Positions 47,751-60,587 are shown, counted from the first letter of the stretch. The stretch: 64,000 nt of DNA from Spironucleus salmonicida (GCA_000497125.2 CM035318.1:1236001-1300000); one strand, 5' to 3'. Numbers and translations are program-made. Notes: generated by a model from the sequence alone, not told the origin.

Positions 47751-50567
47751 ATGAACCTCCCGTCACCTTCATTATTGTTTTTGTCTAAATACGGTGAATA
47801 GTAGACTTAAAAGTTAGATTAATCCAAAGAAGTATCTTTACTACCCAATGCAATAAATGATCCTGAGTTGGCCAAATCTACATTTTCTACTATTTCGTCT
47901 TATACTTATTTAGAGTCAATTTTACATACATAATCAGCTATTAATTTTTAACCTTTTGCCAAATCAGTAACTTAAGCTAATGAGATCCCTATCCGTTGTA
48001 AGCGTTGTAAGGCTTATTTGTAGGATCCGTTTATTTTCAATGGGAAAGAGTTTTAGTGTTAAATTTGTGGGCGTTAAAATTAAACTTCGTCATCGTTGAC
48101 ATCAATTCCACCAAATCCAGTTGAGTTTAATGTTTAAGATTATGTTTATTCTTCGGCTACAGTTGATTTAGCCGGAACTAGAACTGAATTTCTTTACCCT
48201 GGTGAAATAGGACATATTTAAAGTGAAGTTTTAAGCCATCCAGAAATATTAAAGGCAGCAATGGGATCTTCAAAGTTTTAAAGAGATTTTAGAGGATCAA
48301 AAGATCCAAAAATACCTAGCTCTGAAAGATGCTTAGAAAAAGTTTTAAAAACATTTGATACGGAACTATTGGGCAAGTAAGAATATTAGGAGAGTAATAT
48401 TGATACATATAGATTTGTTCATGTGTTTATTGTATAAACAACTTTTAATTCGATTTATTAGGGTATTCTAGAATGTGTTTTAAGTTAAATTGAAAATTTT
48501 CTACTGACATCTCATCCAAATATCTAAGTCGCTATATGTTTCAGTTAAATGCAGTTATAGTTTTTCTAAAAAATCACATCAGGATTTGAAATTTATGAAG
48601 TAGTCTCAGACCCAGTTACTGGAGAGCCTATGATCCCGATTCCAGTGGACGAGTTATGTTTCGATTCTACTTTAATTGAAGAATTCAAGGAATTTAAATA
48701 ATTTATACTTTAATATTATTATTAAGATATTTAAAATTCGCTAGAGCGATATAAGCTTGCTCCCTCATCAATTGGTGATTCCATTGGAGGAATTGTCAGC
48801 TCATTGCAAAGAATTGGTGGTATAGTAAATGTTATTTTAACAGATAGACCAACGTTTGGGGTTGGCGCCATCCCTCCAGAAGATATCAAAACCTACACTT
48901 ACACATCCCACGATAACGCAGCTACCGCCAAAGAAGCGGCGTATTTCAACTCCAATCTATACTACAATCGCTTAGCAAGAGAGGCAGTAGACCACAACAT
49001 CTCAATCAACATCGTGGGGCTTCCATTCAATAATTTTTCTCTAGGATTACAGTGTTTGGCTCCCTTAACCTTCACTACCGCAGGATCACTCTACTACAAT
49101 GAGCCAGCACGGCTCGCAAACGAAATCCAGAGCACCGGAAACTATGCTTTCCTAACCGACTGCCTCCGCGATATTTTCGAAACCGAAGCAATCGCCTGCA
49201 CATTCACAGCGCGCTGCTCACAGGGCATAGACCTGATGCTGACAGAAGAGATCCAAACAGAAGAAATCGACGGCGTTGTGAACAGCGCGAAAAACCTCCT
49301 AAACACGATCTTCAAGCAGAAGGCCACTCAGCAAAACAACTTGAAAACGTTCAAGTACAAGACGAAGGATCAAGTTTATGGCTCGTTTTCGAAGCTTTCA
49401 GATGTGGAACTTTCGTTCGCGTCGATGAAGAAAAGCTCCTGTTTCTCAGCGAAGCTGAGGCTCCAAATCTAAAAATTCTAGGACCCGAAAATTCAGTTTG
49501 CTGTCCTTTTCACGTCCCAGGATGGGAAACGGCGCGTCCGAACGGGAATTTTGGGCCTCGCTTGCAGCGAAATTGCGGCACAAATCTACAATTCCTGTGA
49601 CCAGTTTTAGTTAGTTTCGTTCGCCTCGAAGCGTTTTTCAAGTGCATTTCTGGGTGCACAGGGCCTCTAAAATAAGGACCAGGGGCCACTTGGCGGGCTG
49701 CAGCAGAACAGTAAACAGGCCGTCAGCAAAGTGGAGGTTGAAAATGCAAAAATTGAAGAAGGATCGAAAAATGGAAATCTAAGTGAAATCGAGATAAAAT
49801 TTTGCAACGAACTGAGCGAGGTGGCGTTGAACAGCCAAATCAGCAGTTTTGAGGTTCTGAGCCTTAAAAATGGCGGTCAAAAGCTCATTAATTAGTACAA
49901 AATGTAAGGCATGATAATGCAGGATTTGAAGCTCCTTTTAAAGGGCTTTAAGGATATCGCTGGCGCTTCTCAGCAGAGCAAATTGCTGATTCCGCAGTCA
50001 ATGTAGCTGGTTCCCCTTTACATGCACGTGCTGGCGCGGACCGGGATATCTCATGCACACAGGAACCAGAACGAAGGTGGAATGTTCACCTCGGACATGC
50101 GAGTCGCGGAGGCCTGTTTCAATCTTTAGGAGAATTATGTCAAAATTTGCAACAATCTGGTGCCTGGTGTATTTAATGTTAACGCGTTGTTGGGCGCGAA
50201 TTAGGCTATTTTGAGGCCAATTTCGGCTAATTCAATGAGCATAGTAGACGTTTACAAGAATTGTTATTTGTTTGTGAGCGGTAGAATCTGTGTTTTGGCT
50301 ATCGGTAGAAGCGTCCCAAAGGACGTTATCTAGGAGCTGATTGGGGAGGAAAATGGATTTTATATTTAATAGTTTAGGAGCGACAATTTGAACGCAAATT
50401 TAAAGGTTCTCAAGTAAGTTTATGGGTTCAAAGGCGGTATCTACATTAGCAAAGATGAGGGCGTTTTGGAGGGCCTGAGAAGGTGGATGATCGTGGAAGA
50501 TGGAAGTTCCAGAGACATGAGCTATTAGGAATTTTTGCAGAGCTTGCCTAGCGTTATTGCGAAGTGA
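47751..50567 (+). CDS. Sec24-type COPII coat subunit
   Basis: A 938-residue protein with the Sec23/Sec24 layout: a zinc finger (Cys83, Cys86, Cys103, Cys106) in IRCKRCKAYLQDP, a trunk domain, beta-sandwich, helical domain (RTGISHAHRNQNEGG region) and a C-terminal gelsolin-like part. The finger spacing and the IRCxRCxAY context favour Sec24, the cargo-binding subunit, over Sec23. It drives ER export. The N-terminal disordered region is only about 80 residues, shorter than in animals. The first 1.1 kb is AT-rich, the rest GC-rich, the change falling near 48870 within the trunk domain. Confidence 0.93.
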
Positions 50568-50594
50568 GAGAAAAATTCACTAGAAGTGTCGATA

Positions 50595-51086
50595 TCATTT
50601 GAATCGCACCGCCATAATCCGGTCATATCGTTCGCTGCATTCTTATTTATATTTTTATACCTTAATTTCTTTCTCTGTCAGACCACCACCACCATTTTTA
50701 TTTCTAGTAGTAATTGCCGTTTTGAGTGATTTTGCGTAAGAGATTTTTAGAGCTTCATGTTTTTTAGATAGTTCTGTTATCATAAAGTCAGCAACATATT
50801 TGAAATCCCTTGCAGGTGATATTTTTGGGCTATGTAGACAGGGCATAATAGCTAATTCTGCCGAAGTTTTATCGTTAATTATTTCATTTGGCTCAACTTA
50901 GAAAATATTTATGTGTGATAAAGACTTAACAAGCCAAATTGGAACTTCTATCGATGAACCTTTTGGTAAATCTTAGTCTTATTATTTGGGATCTAAAAAA
51001 CCACAGAATGGTAAAATAGCTCGAGTGATTACTGGAATTCTTACTGCATCATTAAGAACTGCGTCTAATGGGAAATATGACATCAT
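50595..51086 (-). CDS. GINS complex subunit Psf3-like
   Basis: A 163-residue protein starting MMSYFPLDAVLNDA. The N-terminal beta domain reads ILPFCGFLDPK and GSSIEVPIWLVKSL, matching the Psf3 pattern of a Gly/Phe-Leu-Asp turn, then Gly-x-x-(L/I)-E-(L/V)-P-x-W-L. Psf3 with Sld5, Psf1 and Psf2 forms GINS, the activator of the CMG replicative helicase. The helical half (ARDFKYVADFMITEL) is shorter than in animals. Convergent with Sec24, 27 bases apart. Confidence 0.78.
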
Positions 51087-51216
51087 CTCCTTTAAAAGGA
51101 AAGAGGGAAAAGTATATGTTAATAAATATATAATAATACATAATTACATATTTTTCCCCGGTATAAACTATACTTTGCACTAAAGGGATAAAAACAAGTA
51201 AACCCAATTTAAAAAG

Positions 51217-51561
51217 TCAAATTCTCTCACTTTTAACATAATAACTTATTTCAATACCATGCTCCCAATTAACTTGGCTTAATGTTTAATTACCATTTTC
51301 TAAAATAGGCCATTCTTCACCTTTTTATTGTATACATAATTCACCTGTTTTAGCTATACCTGGGCGGGTAAATTCTTTAAACATATTGAATTTTTATAAT
51401 TTTCCTCTTGATGGTTTAAATTTATTGTTTGCTTGTATTTCTTTGTTAATTAATTCTTAAACCTACAGTAACGTGAATTCTAATTCAAGGGATTATTGCA
51501 TATAGAATACAGTTTAAAATTCAAAAGATTATATAATTCTAAATGTGACTGTAATGGGCAT
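51217..51561 (-). CDS. C2orf76/UPF0538-like protein
   Basis: A 114-residue protein starting MPITVTFRIIQSFEFQTV. It follows the ubiquitin-like UPF0538 pattern: ITV..RLI.SFE at the start, a Lys-Phe-Lys-Pro turn (NNKFKPSRGK), a Glu-Glu-Trp strand (GEEWPILENG) and a terminal EHGIEISYYVKSE (family: I....EI.FF..EDY). Function of this conserved eukaryotic family is unknown, although it is linked to cilia in phylogenetic profiles as I recall. Assigned by pattern only. Confidence 0.62.
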
Positions 51562-51829
51562 TTATAGAAAGGGTCATATGTGTTTCATAGTTATTATATA
51601 ATAAATTATATTATATTAATCTTTAAGTCATTATATGGTGTTAGTCTTATATATCTTGCCAAACTTAATGCAGTCATTATATTTAACGTATAGTAAAAAT
51701 TCAAGTTACCAAATATAATTAAATCCATAAAATATATTATACTATAAATTACAAAATCAGTTTCCAATAATTTATATTATCAATTTATAACATATAATAT
51801 ATAAATTACTTATCCTAACAAAATATAAA

Positions 51830-53638
51830 ATGACATCTGTTGCATCATCGTCAATGCGTAGTTGTGCATCAAAATTAAACTTTTAGGAGATGATAACTGG
51901 GCCTATTCACAGTTATATCATTAAAAATATAATTGTTAATGTAGTTATCTCTCTGATATCTCCATTTTAATTTATTATGAATGCACTTATTATTTCTGTT
52001 AATGTAGGAAGATCAAGCCTATACATATATGCTTTTTGCATACCATTTTATGAAATATTTGTTAATCTCATGACTACAGCAATTTCATAGCATGCTATTA
52101 AAGATGTTTAAATGCATATTGTAAATTAACGTTTCAAAGCAGCTAATATTTACCTTTCTTACGCATTCTTCTAATCATTTATATTATCAGTTATTACAAC
52201 TCTAGTATTCTTATTAACTTTCTAACTGATAATGGCTAGATTTTTAGAAGATATTTCATAAGTTAGGTTAGTTATAGTACCACAACTTATTGGCGGATTT
52301 CTTGGTACTGGGGTATTACCTATACTCAAAAAACTGATATTTTTGGATAAAAATGGTCCACTTATTTATGGGTCAATATCGTTCCTTTCAGTAGCTATCT
52401 AGTTATTAATTTTTTAAATTTCGATTTTTTATAGTCCAAAATCAATGTTTTTGATATTAGGAATTTCTTTCCTTATTTAAAATCTTTTAGTTCTTATTTT
52501 CGGCCTATTCCGTTTTATGTCTTTTTCTAATTCTACGATGGACACATCTAATTTGTATAGAATATCTTTTAGGTCTATCTAGCCTATTAAAATGGCTATT
52601 TTTATAAAAATTTCAATCTATTCTTTTGCATAAGTATGTAGTAATGCTATTTTAAATGTTTCAATTATATTAGCTTATTATACTGGAATAAGTTATGTTG
52701 GCTCAGAGAGTTATTATGCAGAAATCAACATTTTTATGGCCAATTTTTACATGTTCTACAATTAATTTTGTAGATAATTTAGTATGTATTAGCTAGAACA
52801 GATTTAAGATATTTTAGTTACTAACAAAGAGATGGGGAAGCTAGGTAGAGTTAAAACTATAATTACTTAACTTTCTGCTATTTCATTTTTATTTAATTTA
52901 TTAATCAATTTTGTACTCTATTTTACCACACCCCTTATAGTAAATTTTGTATTTTCTCTATATGTAAGCAAAATTGATGGGGAAAGTTTATACTACAAAA
53001 ATTTTGTTGAATCCAGTATACATGGTCTTTGGGTTAGCAATGTTATAGGTGTTATTAGTCCTTTTACTGCGTTAGGAGAACTTCTTATTGAGTTTATGTA
53101 GGATCGGCGACTTTTTGAGATATAGTTTATTTCTGGATGGTTTGCTATTGTTTCATAGTTTATTTTATTCAGTTTTTCTTCATTTAAAGTTAATTCTTAT
53201 AGTGTTATTTTTGTAGTATAGATGACTCAAAGTGCAGCTAGTATTGCTAGTTTTATTATACTATAAAAGTAACTTAACCGCGATTTCGATATGAAAGACA
53301 TTTAGTAGGATGAAGGATCCGCTGAAGTAGATGAACATATGCAGTAATAAGCAGATGATGAGAATTATCCGATCTTTTAGTTGGGAAATTTCCCTATGAC
53401 ATAAAAATTATCACATAAAGGATCACTAATAGATGTTTTAACCACTTCCAGAAACTCTTAGAATATGAGTTCTAGTTAAATTCTTAATGATAATAGTATG
53501 ACAATTAATAGCATTAATATAAGCACATAACTCCAACCATTGGAAACTGCACGATTTTAGAATGTAAACATGCCATAGAAAAATGATTCAACATTAAATG
53601 TATCGTAGACCTTTGACTTTGGTAAATTTTAAGAGTGA
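51830..53638 (+). CDS. Polytopic membrane protein, MATE-like
   Basis: A 602-residue protein with about 11-12 hydrophobic helices in the first 460 residues and a 140-residue polar, Gln/Asn-rich cytoplasmic tail. The spacing of helices into two bundles and segments such as FMSFSNSTMDTSN are compatible with a MATE/MOP-superfamily drug or metabolite exporter, but no unique motif is visible, so the family is tentative. AT-rich; its stop is 13 bases from the convergent ORC4-like gene. Confidence 0.6.
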
Positions 53639-53651
53639 AAACTACAATGAT

Positions 53652-54413
53652 TCACTAGATTGACCTTTTTATTTATGACATTTATATTTGACTAGGATAA
53701 CCATCAATTTTAGATATTTCCTATATTTCTTCAATAGAGATGGTTGATATTAATTTTCCATCTTCTTTTTTAAGAATACCCGCGTCTATAAGCCAATTAA
53801 TAGAGATTTCTCCAATTTTAACTATTCGTTCATCAATTTTTTTTTACTTCAAAAAAGTAGCCAGTTATTACTAGCGCATAGGTCTAATGCTTAACCCAGC
53901 TATGATATATAAGCCTTCAATTGCAATAGATGATATAGCTGATTTTTCTGGTTAAAAATTATCTTTAAACGTGAAGATTTAACAGCGAAGACGAGACCTA
54001 ATTCTTGGTCGTAAATTTTTGAAAAAATGTACATCCCTAGTACAAAATATCTAAATAAAATTTGAAGGAGGAATTGCTAGCTCTGAAATTATATATAGTG
54101 TTTATTACGATTATAAAATTTCGGGATTGTTATAAATTACTATTGTTTTCTCTTATTAAAGAGAAGATAATTAACTTAATTGACTAATTTAGAATATTTA
54201 TCTAATTGTCGCTTTTGGTTATATCATGAAATCAAATTCAATAAATTTAATTTTTGACTAATATGTTTTAGTAAGTTCAGATGTTAATAATGTTTTTCCG
54301 CATTATCTTCCACCTTATAGAATGATATTTTAAGATAGATCATGTTTGAGCAAAAGTTTAACAGAGTTTTAAAGCGAATCGTAAATTTAAATTAAGTCAT
54401 CAGGTATTGTCAT
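53652..54413 (-). CDS. ORC4/Cdc6-like AAA+ ATPase
   Basis: A 253-residue protein. A Walker A motif appears as GGRQCGKTLL near residue 36; a Walker B-like strand is KTIVIYNNPEIL, where the usual acidic pair is replaced by Asn; sensor and Arg-rich region read IFCTRDVHFFKNLRPRIRSRL, very like the ORC4 'EKRVKSRF' box; a C-terminal winged-helix-like part follows. ORC4 is part of the origin recognition complex. It is about half the length of animal ORC4, in keeping with the reduced replication proteins of diplomonads. Could instead be another ORC-family member. Confidence 0.62.
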
Positions 54414-54449
54414 TTATAAATATTTTTTAATAATATATTATAAAAAATA

Positions 54450-55835
54450 TCATTAATTCAAAAATTCCGTCTGAATATCAAACTCATCATAATATTTTTT
54501 GAACTTCTTAATATCACCTCCAAAATATTTATTAGCAGTGCCTACAAATTTTATAATATCATATTACCTGTTTTTATTAAAATTAATAAAATTAAAGAAG
54601 TATGTAACTTTATCTTCATCAATATCTGATAAAATTTCTTATTAAAGCTCTTAACCATATGATTTTATGATATATTATTATATGCCTGATATTGTTGGTA
54701 ATAATGGTTCCATTAATGTAGGTTGCTATTTATCAAATTCATGTTAATTTGATTCTCCTATTTCTTCACAATTAAAACAGTCACATTTGTCACAATAATA
54801 GATATAAGGATGTTTATTTCTTGTAAATATAGATTCACAATCATTACACTGAATTTTAACAAAGTGTAATAAAAAAATGTATGGTAAAAATACAATTTGA
54901 TAAATCTTTTTCTGAAAATTAATTATTCTTTTTTTATCTTCATGAACAGGGAGATATTTTCTACAAACAGGACACTTATAATTTTATTAGTCCAATAGCA
55001 TTTAATAGCAATGCTCATGCATTTAATGACCACAACTTAATGTAACTTTGCCATATATTGTTTAAACCATATCATCTAAACAAACACTACAATTTCCTTC
55101 TGGTTATTTGCACTCATGTTAGTCAAAGAAGTCAATATTAAAACAACCTCCACATTTATTACAATGTTTAGAAAACTTTTAAATTCCTACCATGCAGATT
55201 TTGCATCCCTCGCAGTGGTAGTTTGGCTTCGCATCCTCGCCGAGCCCGCAGATCATCTTGCAGGTGAAACAGATGTACCAGCCGAACTCCACCTTGCAGG
55301 TCTCGCACTTTTGGCCGAACTTCTGGACGGTGGCGCAGTACCTGCACCGGATCGTGTCGGTAACATAGCGGTCGAACTGGTGGTCGTCGACTTCGTCGTC
55401 GTGGCAGAGCCTGCAACCGTAGAACTTGCCACAAGTCACGCAGCTGTACTCGCACCCGCGGATGTAGTGCGGGCAGCCGACGCTTCGAACCTTGGTAAAA
55501 TATACCATAACTTATTCTGAAAGTGGCTTATCAATCCAATTATCAGTAATATTTAAGCCATGAAAATAATGTGTATTTTCAAAATCAGATACATTAGGGT
55601 TAAAATACTCTAAGGGCATAACATGGAGAATTTACTTTGATTTTAGTTCCAAATATGATTAACGTTCTAATGAAAAAATGTGAGATGGGAATTCCTTAAG
55701 TAGAATTCTATCTTCCTTCTTATATTTATCTTATGCATTTAATTTAAGTGTGAAATAATGAGAAACTAAAATCTAATTCTAATGTTATTCTGAAACCCTA
55801 TGACAATCAGGATAATTTGCAATGACTAAACTCAT
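54450..55835 (-). CDS. RCHY1/Pirh2-type E3 ubiquitin ligase
   Basis: A 461-residue protein with the full RCHY1 order: an N-terminal 110-residue extension, a CHY zinc finger (GCPHYIRGCEYSC to CRYCATVQ), a CTCHY finger (YHCEGCKICMVGIQKFSKHC), a RING finger (CSVCLDDM...CGHQMHEHC...CPVCRK) and a C-terminal zinc ribbon (CNDCESIF...CDKCDCFNC). RING enzymes of this group ubiquitinate their substrates in nucleus and cytoplasm. Start placed at MSLVIANYPD because the frame is open upstream of the Met at 55508; the downstream Met is the alternative. Bases 55179-55508 are GC-rich within an otherwise AT-rich gene. Confidence 0.95.
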
Positions 55836-56177
55836 TAAAAAGAAAAAAATATTTAATTCTATATTATTATATTTTAATATAAATCAAGAGTGTGTTTACT
55901 TATTATTTTAATCTTAATCTCTCTCTAAATATTCAAACTATTTGCTGCAATATATATTTATCATATAAACATCTACATGAATAGATTATGCTAATTAAAG
56001 TTTTGTTATAATTCTAAGTAATATTACCGTAGGTTGTTTTCAATGACCTTTACATGTCAATGAACTTAAACAGTGTCTGGTTATGAGTAGTGAATATTAC
56101 AATTTACAGTATAAACATTTACTTTAATTGATAAAGGATGATTATATTATTATATTAATATATAATATTGTTTTCAA
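55836..56177. other. Intergenic region between divergent genes
   Basis: About 340 bases separating RCHY1 and the Rad3-like gene. AT-rich; carries a TATATTATTATATTAATATATAA run (56141-56168) just before the plus-strand gene, a candidate promoter. Nothing else seen. Confidence 0.5.
56141..56168 (+). promoter_or_regulatory. AT-rich start element
   Basis: TATTATTATATTAA-type run about 10-35 bases before the start of the Rad3-like gene; instance of the recurring element. Confidence 0.35.
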
Positions 56178-58019
56178 ATGGAATCTTTATTATCCCAAGA
56201 AGATGCAATAAATAAACTTATAAATATGGCTTAAACTATTGAATCAAAGAATATTAATATTGTAAATACAAATATTACATAGGCAGTGTAATATATTGAA
56301 AATAATATAAATTAAAACGATTTTTCCAATATATTTATATCTTCAAGGGATTTGACCTACTCTATTGTTCCATATAGGTAGAATAAAAAATTTTAATAAA
56401 CATTCTAGCCCCTACTCGACTAAAAAATTATTCATCTTTCTCACTAATAAGTATTAGATATTAAATTTAGAGAAATCTCACCATTAATTACTAGCACATC
56501 TTTATTAATATTTGACAATGCTGAATATTTACTTGAATCATCTAGAGAAGCATTTTCTATGCATTTAACTAAATAGTTGCTTAATCGGTCATTAGAATAT
56601 CTTTTATAACAAGAGAAATAAGATATTATATTATAAGATCCCAGAAAATCAATTCTAAATATAGTTAATTTTGATTTATCAAAATAGTCTCACTTAAAAG
56701 CATTTTAATAGATTCGATTTAGAAATTCAGCTTATACTTTACCATTTTTAACTCCACAATTTATACCATAACTTTCAATATCTCATTTTATTTAAACTAT
56801 TATTAGATCAATTTCCGCTATCAGTGATTTATTACAATCAGATTAATCTGTTTTAGCTCCTGAACTATTTTTAAAATTACTTACTGAGAAATATTCTGTA
56901 GATATAAATATTCTGTAGTTTTCAGTGTAATATTATCATAATTATCTTCAGTAAAAGAATACATTCTTTTAACCATTGGTGACAATATTATAATTTTTAT
57001 AATTAATGTCTACATTTTCTCATCCAGTAATTCATTACTAAATTGAAAAATCAGCTGAGACACATGGATAAAGATTTTTTGAAAGTAATTCTTTCCATCT
57101 TATTATATAGAAGGGTAAAGATGGTAAACTACATAAATCAGAACCAGTTCTATCATATATATGTTCTGATCCATTAGTAGCATTACGGTTTATATTAGAA
57201 AGATTTGAAACAATAATATTTTTAAGCAATTAAATACCTATTTCTGTTGAAAAAGATAAAAGCAAAGAAAAATTAAGTTAAATTTTAAGAATAAACTATT
57301 TTAATAGAAAAAGTTAGTTCTCATTTAACACTAAATTTTATGATATATAAGCTGATATCTACGGATTCTATAGATACTAAAAAAAGGGAGCAGATTAAAC
57401 ATTATTATTAAGTTCTGAAAAAGATATTTAGCCATCATTAGCTCTTAATTATTAAAAGTTTGTTTAATAGCGATCAACTTAGTCAAGAGATGGTGTAGTT
57501 ATTTATACCCCAAATAAATAATTTTCTGCACGACTTATCCAACGTTTAAAAGATTAAAATCTTTCACTTTCGACATTCCAGTCTTCATTTATAATATCAC
57601 CAGATTAAATTGAGTCGGCGTCTGTTAAAAAATTTTATAGACTTTCTTGCAATATAGGACGCGGCGGACTTTTAGTTACGAATTTTAATGACACTCATTC
57701 AAATGAGTTCACTTAGTAATATAACTCAATATCCTTGATTTTAGGAGTACCATTCCCATAAAAATCTCTAAGAAATAAGCTTTTTACATTCTATGATTTC
57801 AGAGTATTTGACAAGTAGCCAGGGGATTTATGGCATTAAATGGCAGCTAGAAATATCATCGGATCATGTAGTGGACAAACTGCACTGATCTGTGCAGATA
57901 TGAGATACAGTCTCCAAATTTAAAAATGGTTCCCTAGATGGTTTTTGAAGTATTTTTAAGAAGAAGGAGCAGGATGTTTGCACGAGCTTAAGAACTGGGT
58001 CATAAATAAAAGTGAATGA
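56178..58019 (+). CDS. Diverged Rad3/XPD-family helicase-like protein
   Basis: A 613-residue protein. Segments match the second half of XPD/RTEL1/FANCJ helicases: SPLITSTSLLIFDNAEYLLESS aligns with the pre-motif-II and DEAH box (here FDNAEYL), GGLLVTNFND with the motif V region, LILGVPFPQKS with the VGVPFP segment, and QMAARNIIGSCSG with motif VI. No Walker A segment is visible at the N-terminus and the DEAH and Q..GR.IR residues are not conserved, so ATPase activity is doubtful. It may be an inactive structural relative or a misassignment. Stop is 5 bases from the convergent gene. Confidence 0.5.
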
Positions 58020-58024
58020 TTTTT

Positions 58025-59320
58025 TCACTATCTTGACGATAAATACCATTAGTCTGTATCTGGATCATTAAGATGGTCATTAAGCCACTTATCTTGGCTT
58101 TTACGCTCTTTCTATTTCTTTTTCCCCTTAGAGCTGTCTTTAATTAATGTTTTTTATAACATTTCTTAGCATATGTTCTTAGCTTAGTCGAAATGGACCT
58201 CACTAAACTAACTAAGAAGTTCTTCACATTTTGCTTTTTCGACTGGAATGAGTTTAGTGGGCCGTCTTTAATATAAAACAAACTCGCCGTTCCAATCTAC
58301 TATATCAAATGTAAACTTTTCTTTTCGAGATCTGCTTAGATATTACACAATTTTCGGAAATTTTTCAAGTTATGATTCGATAGATGGAGCAGAATGAGCA
58401 GCTATTCTATGCTAATTTTGCTACCTCAATTGAATTGAAGCTATTTATTCAGTGGTATAGCGTGTTGATTATGATATGGAATCACGATCCTGACGAGATG
58501 CATGATCCCCAGCTTCAAGCCCAATATCAAGAAGTTAATTGGTAGTATAAAAATGTTAAATATTTAGTTACGGCTTTATTAAACTCCATCTAACCCCTTC
58601 AATAAATTTTTGCTGTAATAAACCATTTATCAGATCATCTTCATTCCATATATTTAAAGGTGGTAAATATATAATTTTGTCTCGCTCGAGGTCTATTTTA
58701 TAATAAAAATCATTAGAAAATATATCTTAGACAGAGAACGGGAAAGGCATGTTATAAATTGAAAATAAATCTTAATTTTTGCTTATTCCACTGTATCTAT
58801 GCTTTATATGACCTTAAATTAATAAATTTTACAAAATATCAAAACTAATACCTTCTTATCGTGTTGTTTAAACAATTTGCTTGCAATACATAGTATGCAC
58901 CTTTTCAGTTTAAAAATTACAAATTGAGAGAATATTACTCTAAATATTAATCATATTTCGTTCACAATCTATTTAAAAAAAAATTTTACTAATAAATACC
59001 AATTCAACTAGAGATATATTTTTAACAATTTACTATTAGTCGTTGAACACCACCTAAGTAAATTTTTATGATAATTTGATTAGGCTATCTGAAAATTCAT
59101 AATCAGCCCCTAAAACCATGTCTAATTTACTTAGTTTTTACTTCACTCCTTCCTTAAAATCTTCAATTTTGAAAGTTCTAAATTTTTACTTAGCAGCAGA
59201 TAAGAATTCATATGATTATTAATATGCTAATAAAGCTATTGGATATACTTTATTTTATGTAGATTTAATATAAAAGGCGTTGATTGTAAGGACATCATCA
59301 ACAATACTAATAAGTGACAT
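58025..59320 (-). CDS. Hypothetical protein
   Basis: A 431-residue frame starting MSLISIVDDVLTINAF. The first 300 residues look globular, the last 130 charged and Gln-rich with a Lys cluster (SSKGKKKQKERKSQDK) and an acidic end. No family recognised. Composition becomes GC-richer toward the 3' end. Confidence 0.68.
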
Positions 59321-59481
59321 TGTAAAGTATTTTTTTATTAAATATAATAAACTAATAGTATGATATATTTTTCTGAATTAATTATTAGTCACAAAGAAAA
59401 TTTGTAATTGTTTTGTAGAGATATAGAACAGAGCAATGAATTTATGACTAAATTAAGAATTGCGTTAGTAAGAGAATATAT

Positions 59482-60054
59482 ATGACAAAAAAATACAAGA
59501 TTTTCAGTCATTAACTAACAAAATTAACTCGTACACTACTTTAAATATTAAATGTAATTATAAAATAATAGCAACATTGTGTCGCTATTTGGAAATCATT
59601 AAAGTCTACAATACACGCAATGATAGCATGTATGCATGGAATTTACAATGCTTAGTTTGCCACTAATAAAATGATCTTCAAAACAAAAATTTAGTTCAGT
59701 AATGACGATCTGTAGTGTATCAACTCATTTATTCCATCAGTTTATCAATTTAACTCGAAAATCTAAAATGAAATATACTCAGATCTAATGATATATTTTT
59801 AACAAGATATATGTATTCCATATTATATTATTGTGTAGTGTACGTCTAAAAGACTAACCTGTGAATTTATGTTTAACTAGATTAAATATCAGCCCTAAAT
59901 AAATCTCATAAAACCAACATCTATATTTAAATCTAATTTTTAACAATTTAAAATAAATAGAATATCTGAAAACTATAATATTAATGATTGGTTGCAAATG
60001 GATGGCCCACTTTTAGTTATTGCCACGATGATTTTTCTAATAAAACTACAGTGA
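59482..60054 (+). CDS. Hypothetical protein
   Basis: A 190-residue frame starting MTKKYKIFSHQLTK, ending in a hydrophobic segment (GPLLVIATMIFLIKL) just before TGA that could be a C-terminal membrane anchor. No family recognised. Two other frames of this stretch are open in pieces only, so this one was chosen. Confidence 0.5.
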
Positions 60055-60085
60055 TTATAATATGTTATATACGATACTCATAAAA

Positions 60086-60544
60086 ATGTCTAAAAAAACA
60101 AAGATGTTTATCCCTATTAAAATGGTTGATGATTAGTACTAACTAAATGGCTCAATATCCATCTAAACAACACTTCCTTCATCAATGAAGAAAATGAAAC
60201 TTATTAAGCCTAATTTTTCACTAGAATAATCATAAGATTCAGAAACTTCTCAGACGGAAATAGTAGATTTATCGGCAATAGATATAGAAAAAAGACGTTT
60301 AAATGCCAAGAAATCATTAGATGAAGCAAAGTAAATTATAGATAAGCTAATTAATGGTGATGCAGCAAAGGAAACAAAGAAGAAAAAAATTGAAACAAAG
60401 GCATAAAATGCTAAGTAAGAACTTGAGCTTAATATATAGAAGGGTATTATTTGTGGAGGATCTGTAGAAAATACAGAGTAATTTAGTTATACCCCAAGGA
60501 AAGCAGATAATCGTTTTTACAATTTATGGTTATCATGCTAATGA
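60086..60544 (+). CDS. Small charged protein
   Basis: A 152-residue frame starting MSKKTKMFIPIKMV, with a Lys-rich helix (AAKETKKKKIETKAQ) and a C-terminal SYTPRKADNRFYNLW segment. It looks like a nuclear or chromatin-complex protein but no family can be named. It begins 31 bases after the preceding gene's stop. Confidence 0.55.
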
Positions 60545-60587
60545 CTTGCTTATATAGTTTTATATAAATTATTATTCTATTCACACA

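Noticed and set aside
59358-59485. Short plus-strand ORF (MIYFSELIIS...) before the gene at 59482
   Set aside because: Only about 42 codons, different frame, no conserved features; likely chance.
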